A stretch of 64,000 bases of DNA from Vibrio tapetis subsp. tapetis (GTDB taxonomy: Bacteria > Pseudomonadota > Gammaproteobacteria > Enterobacterales > Vibrionaceae), in the NCBI RefSeq assembly GCF_900233005.1, contig NZ_LT960613.1, positions 18,267 through 82,266 of the forward strand, given 5' to 3'. A program made the position numbers and the translations under genes. Every line of letters begins with the position of its first letter. Positions within the stretch are counted from its first letter, which is position 1. A model generated the notes under the pieces. That model worked only from the letters and a program-made list of their open reading frames with translations, had not been told where the DNA came from and ran no database searches. This document shows positions 18,820-26,285 of this stretch, one piece after another.

Positions 18820-19035
18820 ATGCTTTTATATTTTTACAGACAACCATTTAAATCGTTTTCCGATTTAGCGTGGTGTGTGGGAACTTTCAGAGAAAGTAAA
18901 AAGTCGGGGCGGCTTCATCAGCTTGAGTGGGTAGAACTTGAGGAAATAAAACCAGGCCGAAGAAAAAAGACGAACCCATGGCGACTGAATCGGGGATGCA
19001 GAAAGGGACGAACAGGCAAGAGCAAAGAGGAATGA
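18820..19035 (+). CDS. Possible small basic protein, 71 aa
   Basis: ATG at 18820 opens a 71-codon frame encoding a basic product ending GCRKGRTGKSKEE. It is followed 18 bases later by a long hairpin, which slightly supports a real transcript. No clear Shine-Dalgarno and no family are seen. It is on the strand opposite to the neighbouring leading-region genes. Confidence 0.3.
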   Translation: MLLYFYRQPFKSFSDLAWCVGTFRESKKSGRLHQLEWVELEEIKPGRRKKTNPWRLNRGCRKGRTGKSKEE

Positions 19036-19053
19036 GAACGTTGGACGGCAAGA

Positions 19054-19080
19054 CGCATTGCACCAGAGTGGTGCAATGCG
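19054..19080. terminator. Hairpin between the small ORF and the transglycosylase gene
   Basis: A perfect 11-bp stem CGCATTGCACC / GGTGCAATGCG (19054-19064, 19070-19080) has loop AGAGT. On the + strand it is followed by GGTTATTTTA, a modest U-tract. It starts right at the 3' end of the - strand transglycosylase gene, so it could act from both sides. Confidence 0.55.
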
Positions 19081-19082
19081 GG

Positions 19083-19526
19083 TTATTTTACGTTTTGCGA
19101 ATAATAAACAGATTGGACTTTTTGGATGTATATTTTTCTGGCGGTTTCGGTACGTTTGGAAAACCCTGCGTTATATGCCCCCACGCTGTTCCAGTTATAA
19201 CCGTGACTGGCAAAGTTCGCGCTTAATACCCATGCACCTAATGACACGTTAAAACACGGATCATAAACATTCTGATCATTCACATTAAAATCCGAAAGCT
19301 TGTCGAACCAGATTGAGTTAATTTGCATTAGGCCATAATCGCTACTCACGACCTCACCGACGTTATTTTTATTTTCATTGATAGCATTAGGGTTTAAGTT
19401 ACTTTCAACGGTTGCAATGGCTCTGAGTAAGTCTGATGATACATTATAATGATTGCCAGCCTCATCAAAACAAAAAGCGAACACGGGAAAAGGAAACCAT
19501 AGCATCAATACGGACAGTTTATTCAT
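19083..19526 (-). CDS. Conjugation-associated lytic transglycosylase (VirB1 / Orf169-like)
   Basis: The 147-aa product has a signal peptide (MNKLSVLMLWFPFPVFA), so it acts in the periplasm. The SLT/lysozyme-like catalytic Glu lies in AIATVESNLNP (E41), followed by SSDYGLMQINSIWF and VGAYNAG, the standard motifs. It opens local gaps in peptidoglycan for the transfer apparatus. In F the homologous gene is the first of the leading region beside oriT, and it sits in that place here. Cys residues at the mature N-terminus and in DPCF may form a disulfide. Confidence 0.88.
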   Translation of the reverse strand: MNKLSVLMLWFPFPVFAFCFDEAGNHYNVSSDLLRAIATVESNLNPNAINENKNNVGEVVSSDYGLMQINSIWFDKLSDFNVNDQNVYDPCFNVSLGAWVLSANFASHGYNWNSVGAYNAGFSKRTETARKIYIQKVQSVYYSQNVK

Positions 19527-19587
19527 TTTACCCCTCTATTAACCATCCAGCCCGAAGGCTGGATGATAACACGATAGACAACCGACA

Positions 19588-19923
19588 TTAATATTCGAAC
19601 GGGAATAATACGGTGGTCACACTTCGATCGCCTTCGGTAATAACCCAAATCCTTTGATTGCAAATTTGATAACCTGACATGATACGAGCGCCTATTTTTG
19701 TCGCTTCATCATTGGCAATTTTATCTTCTATTGGCATATCCCCCCAATCGCCGTTTTGATGACGCATTAAGTAAATACGCAAATTGGCTCCGATGTTGTC
19801 ACTCAATAACATTTTTACGCCTTGAGTCATCACCACCGCTCCTAAATCAAAAGGTTGGGCGCTGCACACATACTGCTCTGCTTCCGTTTTTTTGTTTTCT
19901 ATTGTAAACTCTAGTTCACTCAT
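19588..19923 (-). CDS. Hypothetical plasmid-family protein, 111 aa
   Basis: The product carries the pattern of a small protein family common on plasmids and integrative elements: FDLGAVVMTQGVKMLL, then RHQNGDWGDM, N-E-A-x-x-x-G-x-R, SGYQI and a C-terminal WVITEGDRSVTTVLFP. Biochemical function is unknown to me; database names for such proteins vary. It lies in the leading region in the same direction as its neighbours. It has no signal peptide and is probably cytoplasmic. Confidence 0.7.
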   Translation of the reverse strand: MSELEFTIENKKTEAEQYVCSAQPFDLGAVVMTQGVKMLLSDNIGANLRIYLMRHQNGDWGDMPIEDKIANDEATKIGARIMSGYQICNQRIWVITEGDRSVTTVLFPFEY

Positions 19924-20007
19924 TATTGGGTTGTCCTTTATCTCTATATAATGGGTAGCGCCTTGATATTTATTGACGTCGATATCAAGGCGTTTTTTAT
20001 TGGCTGA

Positions 20008-20394
20008 TTAACACACGTTTTCGGTCTGGCAAATGTGGCGATAGACTTGGTGAACATCATCAAAGCAATAGCCGTACTCGGTGAGGTTTTCGACGCAATC
20101 CATAATGTCCCCGCTATAAAAGCATTCGTAGTTAAATAGCTCACGGCGAATAATGGCGTCTTTCCCATTTTCTTCGATGTCTTGCTTAATTCCTTCTTGG
20201 TTAATGGTGGCGAGACGGTTAATTAATTGTTTGGCTCTGTCGGTAGGACAAATTAATCCAGCCCCTATTGAGACGTATTCAATGCCTTGTTTTTTTGCTT
20301 TGGCAAACTGCTGATTAGAAAAAGCAAAAAAAGCCCCTGCGTCATTAAACGCTTGCGTTTGTTTATCTTGGATGTAATGGGATAACGATTTCAT
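20008..20394 (-). CDS. Hypothetical leading-region protein, 128 aa
   Basis: The ATG at 20394 (MKSLSHYIQ) is preferred over the frame's first ATG at 20430, which would overlap the upstream gene; AAGGAATAG lies just ahead. The product is soluble and mixed helical. Its N-terminal segment (QDKQTQAFNDAGAFFAFSNQQFAKAK) is followed by a Cys-containing C-terminus (FNYECFYSGDIMDCVENL and a terminal HICQTENVC). Similar proteins occur on other conjugative plasmids, but I assign no function. Confidence 0.65.
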   Translation of the reverse strand: MKSLSHYIQDKQTQAFNDAGAFFAFSNQQFAKAKKQGIEYVSIGAGLICPTDRAKQLINRLATINQEGIKQDIEENGKDAIIRRELFNYECFYSGDIMDCVENLTEYGYCFDDVHQVYRHICQTENVC

Positions 20395-20417
20395 GGTTTT
20401 ACTATTCCTTGTCTTAA

Positions 20418-20762
20418 TTAAAACGGGCAACGGTCAAATGAATAAAGGGTTTCAAAAGGCGTAGACACATCCAGCACAACAAAACAGTCCCTTAACGTCC
20501 CGATTTGAAATTGGCGCATGATAAGGGCGCGTACCTCTGCCAGCGTGAACGGGAAGTACTGAGCCTCACGCTGAACAAACCCTGCGGCCTTGAGTTCTTC
20601 TGCTGTAATGTCACTCCACGGCGCAATCGCAAATCCTTGTTGTTCGCTCTTGCTTTGCTCTAAAGAGACATCATGTTTTGGTGAGCTTTCGTGCTCCAGC
20701 GGCGAGACGCTGGTCGCTGTTTGGCATGTAGAGAGAGTTAGGGTTGAGTTTTGTTGCGCCAT
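20418..20762 (-). CDS. Hypothetical leading-region protein with shared N-terminal leader peptide
   Basis: The 114-aa product shares its first 34 residues (MAQQNSTLTLSTCQ..., TSVSPLEHESSPKHDVSL) almost exactly with the gene at 45348-45818, then diverges completely. The same TSVSPL core also appears near the N-terminus of the ParB-like protein at 21446. The common N-terminus continues a common 5' leader, so duplication covered promoter, leader and first codons. The unique part (APWSDITAEELKAAGFVQREAQYFPFT) is unrecognised. Shine-Dalgarno AAGGAAA precedes the ATG. Confidence 0.7.
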   Translation of the reverse strand: MAQQNSTLTLSTCQTATSVSPLEHESSPKHDVSLEQSKSEQQGFAIAPWSDITAEELKAAGFVQREAQYFPFTLAEVRALIMRQFQIGTLRDCFVVLDVSTPFETLYSFDRCPF

Positions 20763-21246
20763 GGGGAGTTTCCTTTTTGTTTGAGTATCACCTTTCGGAG
20801 CCGCTTAGCTGTCCATCGGGCTTTCATGGTTCTCAATAACAAGGGCGCGAAGCGTTCATATACCCTTGTTATTGAGGTTCTGAAAGGTCATGGTTAACAG
20901 CTTGCGAGTCCGTAAGGGGATACGAGTAGAAAGGAAAATCGGCGCATAAAAAACTCGGCCCTTACTCTGCCTTAATGACAGGCAGTGAAAGACAACGAGG
21001 AAGAATGACGAGGCGTAGCGAACGCAGTGAGCGGAGGCGTTGGGTGATTGTTCGCAGGAACGCAATGGCACATCGAGCTTTGCTCGATATTCGTGTCATG
21101 CGTTATCGCGGGAGGAGCGAAGCGACGGAATGAACGGAGCGAAGCGAGAACGCCCAAGAAAACGGAAAGCTCAGCACAAGAAGTCACCTCCACATGCCTC
21201 ACCGATACTTAAGTATTCTCACCCTAAACCTAAACCAGCATGCGTT
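20763..21246 (-). promoter_or_regulatory. Long structured 5' leader repeat, copy 1
   Basis: This non-coding leader is nearly identical to 45819-46217 over about 400 bases. It contains a perfect 14-bp stem (CTCAATAACAAGGG at 20832-20845 with its complement at 20863-20876). It also has a 7-bp stem ATCGAGC-TTT-GCTCGAT at 21072-21088, repeated GAGCGAAGCGA words near 21115-21150, and a short CCTAAA array near 21230. It feeds the - strand gene at 20418, which is transcribed toward the candidate oriT. I propose a single-strand-active promoter like F Frpo/ssi; this is inference. Confidence 0.6.
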
Positions 21247-21445
21247 GAGTTCACGCCTTGCCCATAAACAAAAACCGGCCAATCAAAACAGGCCCTGGGA
21301 CAGCGCTTGCTCGTGTTAACGAGCCTTTCTTTTTGCTTTTTCCTGAACTTATCCTGGTAATGGGGAGCACGCCTTTTTCGTAGACGAAGAAAGAAGCACA
21401 CACGGTTAGGGATATGCAGTCCGTCAGGACTGCATATTGAGGACA
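21247..21445. other. Intergenic stretch downstream of the ParB-like gene
   Basis: No gene is seen. A dyad CAGTCCGTCAGGACTG lies near 21416-21431, just after the ParB-like gene's 3' end, and may serve as a terminator for it. Confidence 0.4.
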
Positions 21446-23269
21446 TTAAAAGCCCACGGGCATCCACTGAGCGAAATGCGCCCTTTGTGGCTCTGTCAGT
21501 GAGTTATCTCCCCCATTAAGCCAGACAGTTAATTGCTTCACCAAATCACTCTTCTTGAGCGTTTGGGCGCTCTGTAACCACGTTTCTGACATCACGGGAC
21601 GGGCAATATCAATCAGCGCCTCTTTGTTGATGCGTTTGATGAAGCTGTCCGTGGTTGGTCGCCAGTAATCGGGGGCGTCAAAGGCCAGCGCTTGATAGAG
21701 GAAATTATGAGTGGAGCGGTTATCCCCAACCAGACAAGGCACGAGCATTAATGACGTGGCGAACGCCACTTGCTTGTGTTTTTCTTCACTATCGAGGGCA
21801 ACGAACGCTTGAAAGCGTTCGTGCTCACCGCTTGCCTCATACCACGTCATGTCCAAGCTTTGCTTGTGTTGCTCGATACGCTCAAGTGCTTTGTTCTCAT
21901 TAAAATCCCCTTGCTTTGGCTCAACAGCGCTGTGATGTAGGGTGACATTAATGGGCGCACTCAAGTATTGATTTTGGGCTTTCAGGCACAAAGAGAAGTG
22001 AAGCGCATCGAGCGCAAGTGACGTATTTTGCATCAAGGCATGTTTTGCGATAACAAGGCGGTGCGCGTTCAAATCGTCAGTAAGTGCGCCGGAATAGGTT
22101 GGCTCTGACGCGACAACGTCACTTAAACCCTCTCCTCGTTCGACATCCTTTTCACGGTTTGCTTTCTTGGCATATTCGGCTTGCAAGGCTTTGAGCGCTT
22201 TACGTTCGGATTTCGCCACCAAACCTTTAATGATACAGATATCCCCGTTGTGACCTAACGCGAGAATGCACCCTGCTAACGCTTTCTCGGCTTTCTTATA
22301 TTTACCTTGATTGGCCGTCAGTTCAACATAGCCACGCGATTCATCGTGAGTGCGTGTGAGCAGTATTTCGGTCCATTTCCAGCCCTGCGCGCTCAGTTTA
22401 TCCGCTTCAAGTTGTATCTTAGCCCTCGCAAGCGATTCCATTAAGGCGCGGTCTTCAAAATAGATTTTGTCAGAAAACAAATCCGTGGTGACCATTCCCC
22501 CTGCTTGTTCGTAAGACGCTTGACCAACAAACGTGACGAGTCCGCTTGACGCTTCCAATGCAGATCCTTTGAGCATGTGGCGTACTTGATGTTCAGAATA
22601 CCAAGATTTCTCTTTCACTTGTTCCCACACGTCTCGTTGACGCTCTGGACTGGCAAAGGTGAATAACATGACACGCTCAAGAGAGACGTTGCCCTCGCGG
22701 TATGCTTCAAGGATAGCCGACTCGACCGCCGCTAATTTCATGCGCTGATGCACGTAACGTTGTGTTTTACCAAAGCGTTGCGCGACTTCGGCCACGGTTG
22801 CGCCGTCTTCGACTCTTTTTGAGTACGCCTCAAACTCATCGACTGGGTGCATCGAGGCGCGTGTGACGTTTTCAGTCAATGAGATTTCAGTGGCATCGTG
22901 CGACACGGTGGACGCATTCAAGATTTTAACGGGCACAAGGTATTCAGGCGGGATGTTATTTAATTCAACCAGCGCTTGAAGTTGAGTTAAACGACGACCC
23001 CCACTGATAACAGGATACCGACCTGACTCACAAGGCAGCGCGACCAAGTTTTGAATGACGCCATGCGCCAAGATGGACGCTTGTAGAGATTCATCATCGG
23101 CTTTACTGGCTTTGCTCTTTCGCACGTTTAAATCCGACACCACCAATTGATTAACAGGCAGCATCACAATAGAGGCATCATTTTGTGCAGTTGCCTGAGT
23201 GTCCAGCGGCGATACGCTGGTCGCGTCTTGACGGTTAGAGGGCGCTGAGATTGGGTTGATTGCGTTCAT
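21446..23269 (-). CDS. Large ParB/Spo0J-domain protein of the leading region (YubM-like)
   Basis: The preferred ATG at 23269 (MNAINPISAP) has AAGGAAA ahead of it and gives 607 aa. After a variable N-terminus containing DATSVSPL comes the ParB nuclease-like domain: IVMLPVNQLVVSDLNVRKS, then SGGRRLTQLQAL and EISLTENVTRASMHPVDEFEAY. An HTH follows (DGATVAEVAQRFGKTQRYVHQRMKL). The long C-terminal half is unassigned. Proteins of this size and architecture lie in F-like leading regions and are not the segregation ParB; the true parAB pair is at 59-61 kb. A role early after DNA entry is inferred. Confidence 0.85.
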   Translation of the reverse strand: MNAINPISAPSNRQDATSVSPLDTQATAQNDASIVMLPVNQLVVSDLNVRKSKASKADDESLQASILAHGVIQNLVALPCESGRYPVISGGRRLTQLQALVELNNIPPEYLVPVKILNASTVSHDATEISLTENVTRASMHPVDEFEAYSKRVEDGATVAEVAQRFGKTQRYVHQRMKLAAVESAILEAYREGNVSLERVMLFTFASPERQRDVWEQVKEKSWYSEHQVRHMLKGSALEASSGLVTFVGQASYEQAGGMVTTDLFSDKIYFEDRALMESLARAKIQLEADKLSAQGWKWTEILLTRTHDESRGYVELTANQGKYKKAEKALAGCILALGHNGDICIIKGLVAKSERKALKALQAEYAKKANREKDVERGEGLSDVVASEPTYSGALTDDLNAHRLVIAKHALMQNTSLALDALHFSLCLKAQNQYLSAPINVTLHHSAVEPKQGDFNENKALERIEQHKQSLDMTWYEASGEHERFQAFVALDSEEKHKQVAFATSLMLVPCLVGDNRSTHNFLYQALAFDAPDYWRPTTDSFIKRINKEALIDIARPVMSETWLQSAQTLKKSDLVKQLTVWLNGGDNSLTEPQRAHFAQWMPVGF

Positions 23270-23700
23270 AGCGGTTTTCCTTTTTGGTTCGTTGAGTATC
23301 ACTTCGCTTATTGCCTGGTTTCATCGACTCAACTTGAAAGACCGCTTTGACAAGGGCGCGAAGCGGCGCAGCCTCCCTTGCAAAGAGGGCGAACGTTGAG
23401 AGATTAAGAAATCAGCGCGGGTAAGCAAGTGAGCTCAAATCAAAAAGTAAAACAAAATGAACGAAGCACCGAAGCGATGACGCCCTCTTAGCGTAAAGGC
23501 GTGAAATAGAGCGGAGTGCGTCGCTTCAGACGCCTAACGACGCGTTTGCGTGAGGGATTGTCTATCTGGAACTTAGAAGCGCATTGAGCTTGCTCAATAT
23601 GGGCTTCAAGTTAGCGATAGGAGGAGGAACGACGAAAAGCCCGACCGCTTGCGGTCACGCCCTAACGGGAACGGCTGCAGGAAGAGCATAAAGTGTGTTC
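23270..23700 (-). promoter_or_regulatory. Diverged structured 5' leader of the ParB-like gene
   Basis: This leader shares the layout of the copies at 20763 and 45819: TTTCCTTTTTG, GAGTATCAC, ACAAGGGCGCGAAGCG followed by CCCTTG, and then a distal hairpin. Here the hairpin reads ATTGAGC-TT-GCTCAAT (23583-23598) instead of ATCGAGC/GCTCGAT, a compensatory C-G to T-A pair change. That supports a folded structure under selection. No gene lies in the interval. Confidence 0.55.
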
Positions 23701-23765
23701 ATTTTGAGCATCAATTGAACCGTTAGAGAGCGATCACAACAGTTAGACCTTTAACTCTAAGAAGG

Positions 23766-24090
23766 TTTTGCCCCAAAATCGTTCAGAGCTAAAGCTCTAC
23801 ACATTTTAGGGAACGTGCGTTTTCCCTACCAAATCTAATCGATGAAAGAGGGTAAGAGCATGCTCATTTTAGTTTGAGCAGGCGAAAAATCATATTGCTC
23901 AGACACCGCTGGAATTATACGGAAATTTTCGGCAATTTCTGAAGTTCATATCTTAGACGCTAGGCAGAACAGGCTTTCGATTGAGCGTGAGTATAATTAG
24001 AGTTGACTGATGATTGGTTGCATATAATTAAAGAATAAATCCGTTTAATAAGCGTCATAGCTCAAGTCAGACTTACTGCTCCAAAAATTA
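23766..24090 (+). repeat. Long direct repeat, copy 1 (left edge of accessory island)
   Basis: TTTGCCCCAAAATCG...GCGTTTTCCCTACCAAATC...CAATTTCTGAAGTTCA...GCATATAAT is repeated with about 80-85% identity (by eye) at about 39480-39880. Shorter relatives lie at 25868 and 29920. It contains a TAGGGAA...TTCCCTA stem. The two long copies bracket the toxin-antitoxin, cassette and restriction genes. Confidence 0.75.
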
Positions 24091-24149
24091 TAGCCACGTT
24101 AATCACGTATAGTTTTGCTATCTGTACGTTACTTGCGTATACTTTGCGT

Positions 24150-24482
24150 ATGAGAAGTATATTTGTCGAATCGACCATATTTGAAAAGTACCGTTATGAA
24201 TATCTCAGCGATGATGAGTTTAGGCTTTTTCAAGCTGAGTTAATGTCTAACCCGAACCAAGGTGACGTGATTCAAGGTACAGGTGGTTTGCGAAAGATTC
24301 GAGTTGCAAGTAAAGGTAAGGGCAAGCGAGGTGGCTCTCGCGTTATCTATTACTTCCTCGATGAGAAACGTCGTTTCTACTTGCTGACGATTTACGGCAA
24401 GAATGAAATGTCCGACTTAACCGCAGACCAAAAGAAACAACTAAAGGCTTTTATGGAGGCGTGGCGTAATGAGCAATCGTGA
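24150..24482 (+). CDS. higB-2: HigB-2 type mRNA interferase toxin
   Basis: The 110-aa product closely matches what I know of V. cholerae HigB-2: SIFVESTIFEKYR, DVIQGTGGLRKIRVASKGKG, GSRVIYYFLDEKRRFYLLTIYGKNEMSDL. It is a RelE-superfamily ribosome-dependent endoribonuclease. The start is the ATG at 24150; a start two codons earlier is less likely. Its 3' end overlaps higA by 14 bases, so the two are co-translated. CGTATAC-type short repeats at 24103-24150 probably form the HigA operator and promoter. In Vibrio this pair is typically an integron cassette that stabilises the array. Confidence 0.95.
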   Translation: MRSIFVESTIFEKYRYEYLSDDEFRLFQAELMSNPNQGDVIQGTGGLRKIRVASKGKGKRGGSRVIYYFLDEKRRFYLLTIYGKNEMSDLTADQKKQLKAFMEAWRNEQS

Positions 24483-24783
24483 TCTATTTGCGGAGCTAAG
24501 TTCAGCACTTGTTGAGGCTAAAGAGCATTCAGAGGGCAAGCTTACCCTTAAAAATCATCAATTTAACGACATCAGTGAGTTAAATATCTCACCTGATGAA
24601 ATCATGAGAATTCGAGAGCATTTTAATATGTCTCGTGGTGTTTTTGCTCGTTTGTTGCACACATCATCTCGTACGTTAGAGAACTGGGAACAAGGGCGTA
24701 GCGCACCAAATGGACAAGCAGTAACCCTTCTAAAATTGGTTCAGCGCCACCCAGAAACTCTGTCGCACATCGCTCAGCTATAA
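24469..24783 (+). CDS. higA-2: HigA-2 type antitoxin
   Basis: The 104-aa product has a disordered N-terminal toxin-binding segment (MSNRDLFAELSSALVEAKEHSEGKLTLK). A C-terminal Xre-type HTH follows (IREHFNMSRGVFARLLHTSSRTLENWEQGRSAPNG). It neutralises HigB-2 and represses the operon together with it. The start ATG lies inside the end of higB, in the toxin-first order typical of higBA. The match to V. cholerae HigA-2 is close throughout. Confidence 0.95.
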   Translation: MSNRDLFAELSSALVEAKEHSEGKLTLKNHQFNDISELNISPDEIMRIREHFNMSRGVFARLLHTSSRTLENWEQGRSAPNGQAVTLLKLVQRHPETLSHIAQL

Positions 24784-24996
24784 AGTTTGTTAGCTTTTCC
24801 TCTGTCAGTCCACTTGGCAGAGGTGATGCGAACCGACTATAGCAAACACGCTTTGCCCCATTCCTTCTCAGCGCGAATATCTACTCAAAATCTTAGACTG
24901 TACGTTTGCCTTATCTGTAGTTATTCGATGAAGTGCCGAATTAAGCTTTTTAAAAATTATGCGTCATTTGGCGGTCTAATACTCAACACATCTCAT
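24784..24996. other. Short non-coding stretch after higBA
   Basis: It contains a possible stem CCTCTG...CAGAGG near 24799-24823 and otherwise nothing recognised. An ORF of 70 codons here lacks any recognisable feature and is not called. Confidence 0.35.
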
Positions 24997-25090
24997 TAAC
25001 TTATTGATTGTTAATTGAACTTTGATTGGAAAGGCTGCATTATAGGACGATAAAAGACGACCAAAAGTCGTATAGAAAGCGTTATGTTAA
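24997..25090 (+). repeat. attC-like integron recombination site 1
   Basis: The site runs from TAACTTATTGATTG to GAAAGCGTTATGTT, with internal dyad GACGACCAAAAGTCGT. It closely resembles the reconstructed site split by the IS21 element (26013-26056 plus 28648-28702). It lies directly upstream of a cassette-like gene, as expected for attC. Confidence 0.55.
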
Positions 25091-25198
25091 TTGTCGCTCA
25101 ATATTGAGGTGAATTTCAATAGGTTGAGTATTAACTTGAGAAAGAAATTACATTGCGTATCATATGTTTGCGTCGGTTTTATAAACTAGGTAAATAAT

Positions 25199-25690
25199 AT
25201 GAAAGATAATGTTCCTGCTAAAATGAGCGATTTGTACGAATACTCAGGCTTTTGGCCTCGAGTTGGTGCTAGTCTAATCGATACTGTGATAATTTGTGTC
25301 CTTACATACCCGATTCTAGTAGCAGTTTATGGCTGGGCATATTTTGACAATGATGCATTAGTGCAAGGTTTCGCTGACCTGATTTTAAGCTGGATTTTTC
25401 CATTGGTAGCGATCATCGGTTTCTGGCTTTATCGTCAAGCGACTCCAGGCAAAATGGCTATATCAGCTAAAATTGTAGACGCTAAGACTGGCGATAAACC
25501 TACCCTTCAACAGTATATTATAAGATACCTTGGGTATATCCTAGCGACAATCCCTCTTGGTCTAGGTATATTTTGGGTTGCGTGGGATAAGCGTAAACAG
25601 GGGTGGCACGACAAACTCGCCAATACTGTAGTTATATGCGAAAAAGATCGCAATATACCTCAAGAAGTTGAGTTCTCGTCAAAAAATTAA
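25199..25690 (+). CDS. RDD-family membrane protein
   Basis: The 163-aa product begins with YSGFWPRVGASLIDTVII, the RDD signature in which a conserved Arg and Asp flank the first transmembrane helix. Further helices lie at about residues 63-82 and 108-128. The conserved KRKQGWHDKLANTVVI follows near the C-terminus. RDD proteins are poorly defined inner-membrane proteins, some linked to ion transport. The gene sits between two attC-like sites with its own short leader, the usual form of a Vibrio integron cassette. It is AT-richer than the tra genes. Confidence 0.85.
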   Translation: MKDNVPAKMSDLYEYSGFWPRVGASLIDTVIICVLTYPILVAVYGWAYFDNDALVQGFADLILSWIFPLVAIIGFWLYRQATPGKMAISAKIVDAKTGDKPTLQQYIIRYLGYILATIPLGLGIFWVAWDKRKQGWHDKLANTVVICEKDRNIPQEVEFSSKN

Positions 25691-26056
25691 CATAACAAGA
25701 TAATTGGACTCCCCACCTACTCAGTCTATTCTGAACCGTGAAGTGTTTAAGGGAGTCTAATTATGAAAAACTGATCTGCTCCAATCAGACTGGGCATTCA
25801 CTAAGCGACTTTCCCATACCTGACGTTATCTGTATTTCCCTAATTTAAGCAATTGCTCTAAGTAATTTTTGCCCCAAAATCATTTAGTGCAAAAGATCAT
25901 ACACATCCTATTAATACGTATTTTCCCTACCAACATTTATCCGAAAGGGGTGTGCTACGAGCATGGAAAGAAATTATGCCTCATGTCGAATCTAACCATC
26001 ACTTCGTCATGCTAACTTATTGATTGTCAATTAACTGCTGAATGAAAGACGGCATC
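25691..26056. other. Repeat-bearing interval before the IS21-family element
   Basis: No gene is seen. AATTGGACTCCC and GGGAGTCTAATT (about 25700-25763) form a long-spaced inverted repeat resembling an IS remnant. TTTTTGCCCCAAAATC with TATTTTCCCTACC (about 25864-25932) is a short copy of the island repeat at 23766. The left half of an attC-like site occupies 26013-26056. Confidence 0.5.
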
Positions 26057-26285
26057 TGCGTATTTCGGAGCATTGCGATCACCTATTTCGGCATTATCCG
26101 ATCACCTGTTTCGGTTTAAACCGATCGCTCATTCCGCAATAATCCGATCACTTTAGCCCAAACTCCGAAATGGGCGATCGGAATAGCGAAATCACTGATC
26201 GGATACTCCGAAACCCTCCCTTTTTCTCTTTTAAATCAACCAGTCGCTATCCTTGTTAGTAGTCGTATACAACTAGGAAGTGATG

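Noticed and set aside
21040..21267. + strand ORF (MGDCSQERNGTSS...) conserved at 46096
   Set aside because: It is conserved only because the DNA is duplicated; it runs antisense through hairpins and GAGCGAAGCGA repeats and has no Shine-Dalgarno.
21446..23269. Large ParB-like protein as the plasmid's segregation ParB
   Set aside because: It has no adjacent parA, is twice the usual length and lies in the leading region; a proper parAB pair is at 59.2-61.0 kb.
24787..24999. 70-codon ORF after higA
   Set aside because: Poor start, no recognisable features, overlaps an attC-like site.
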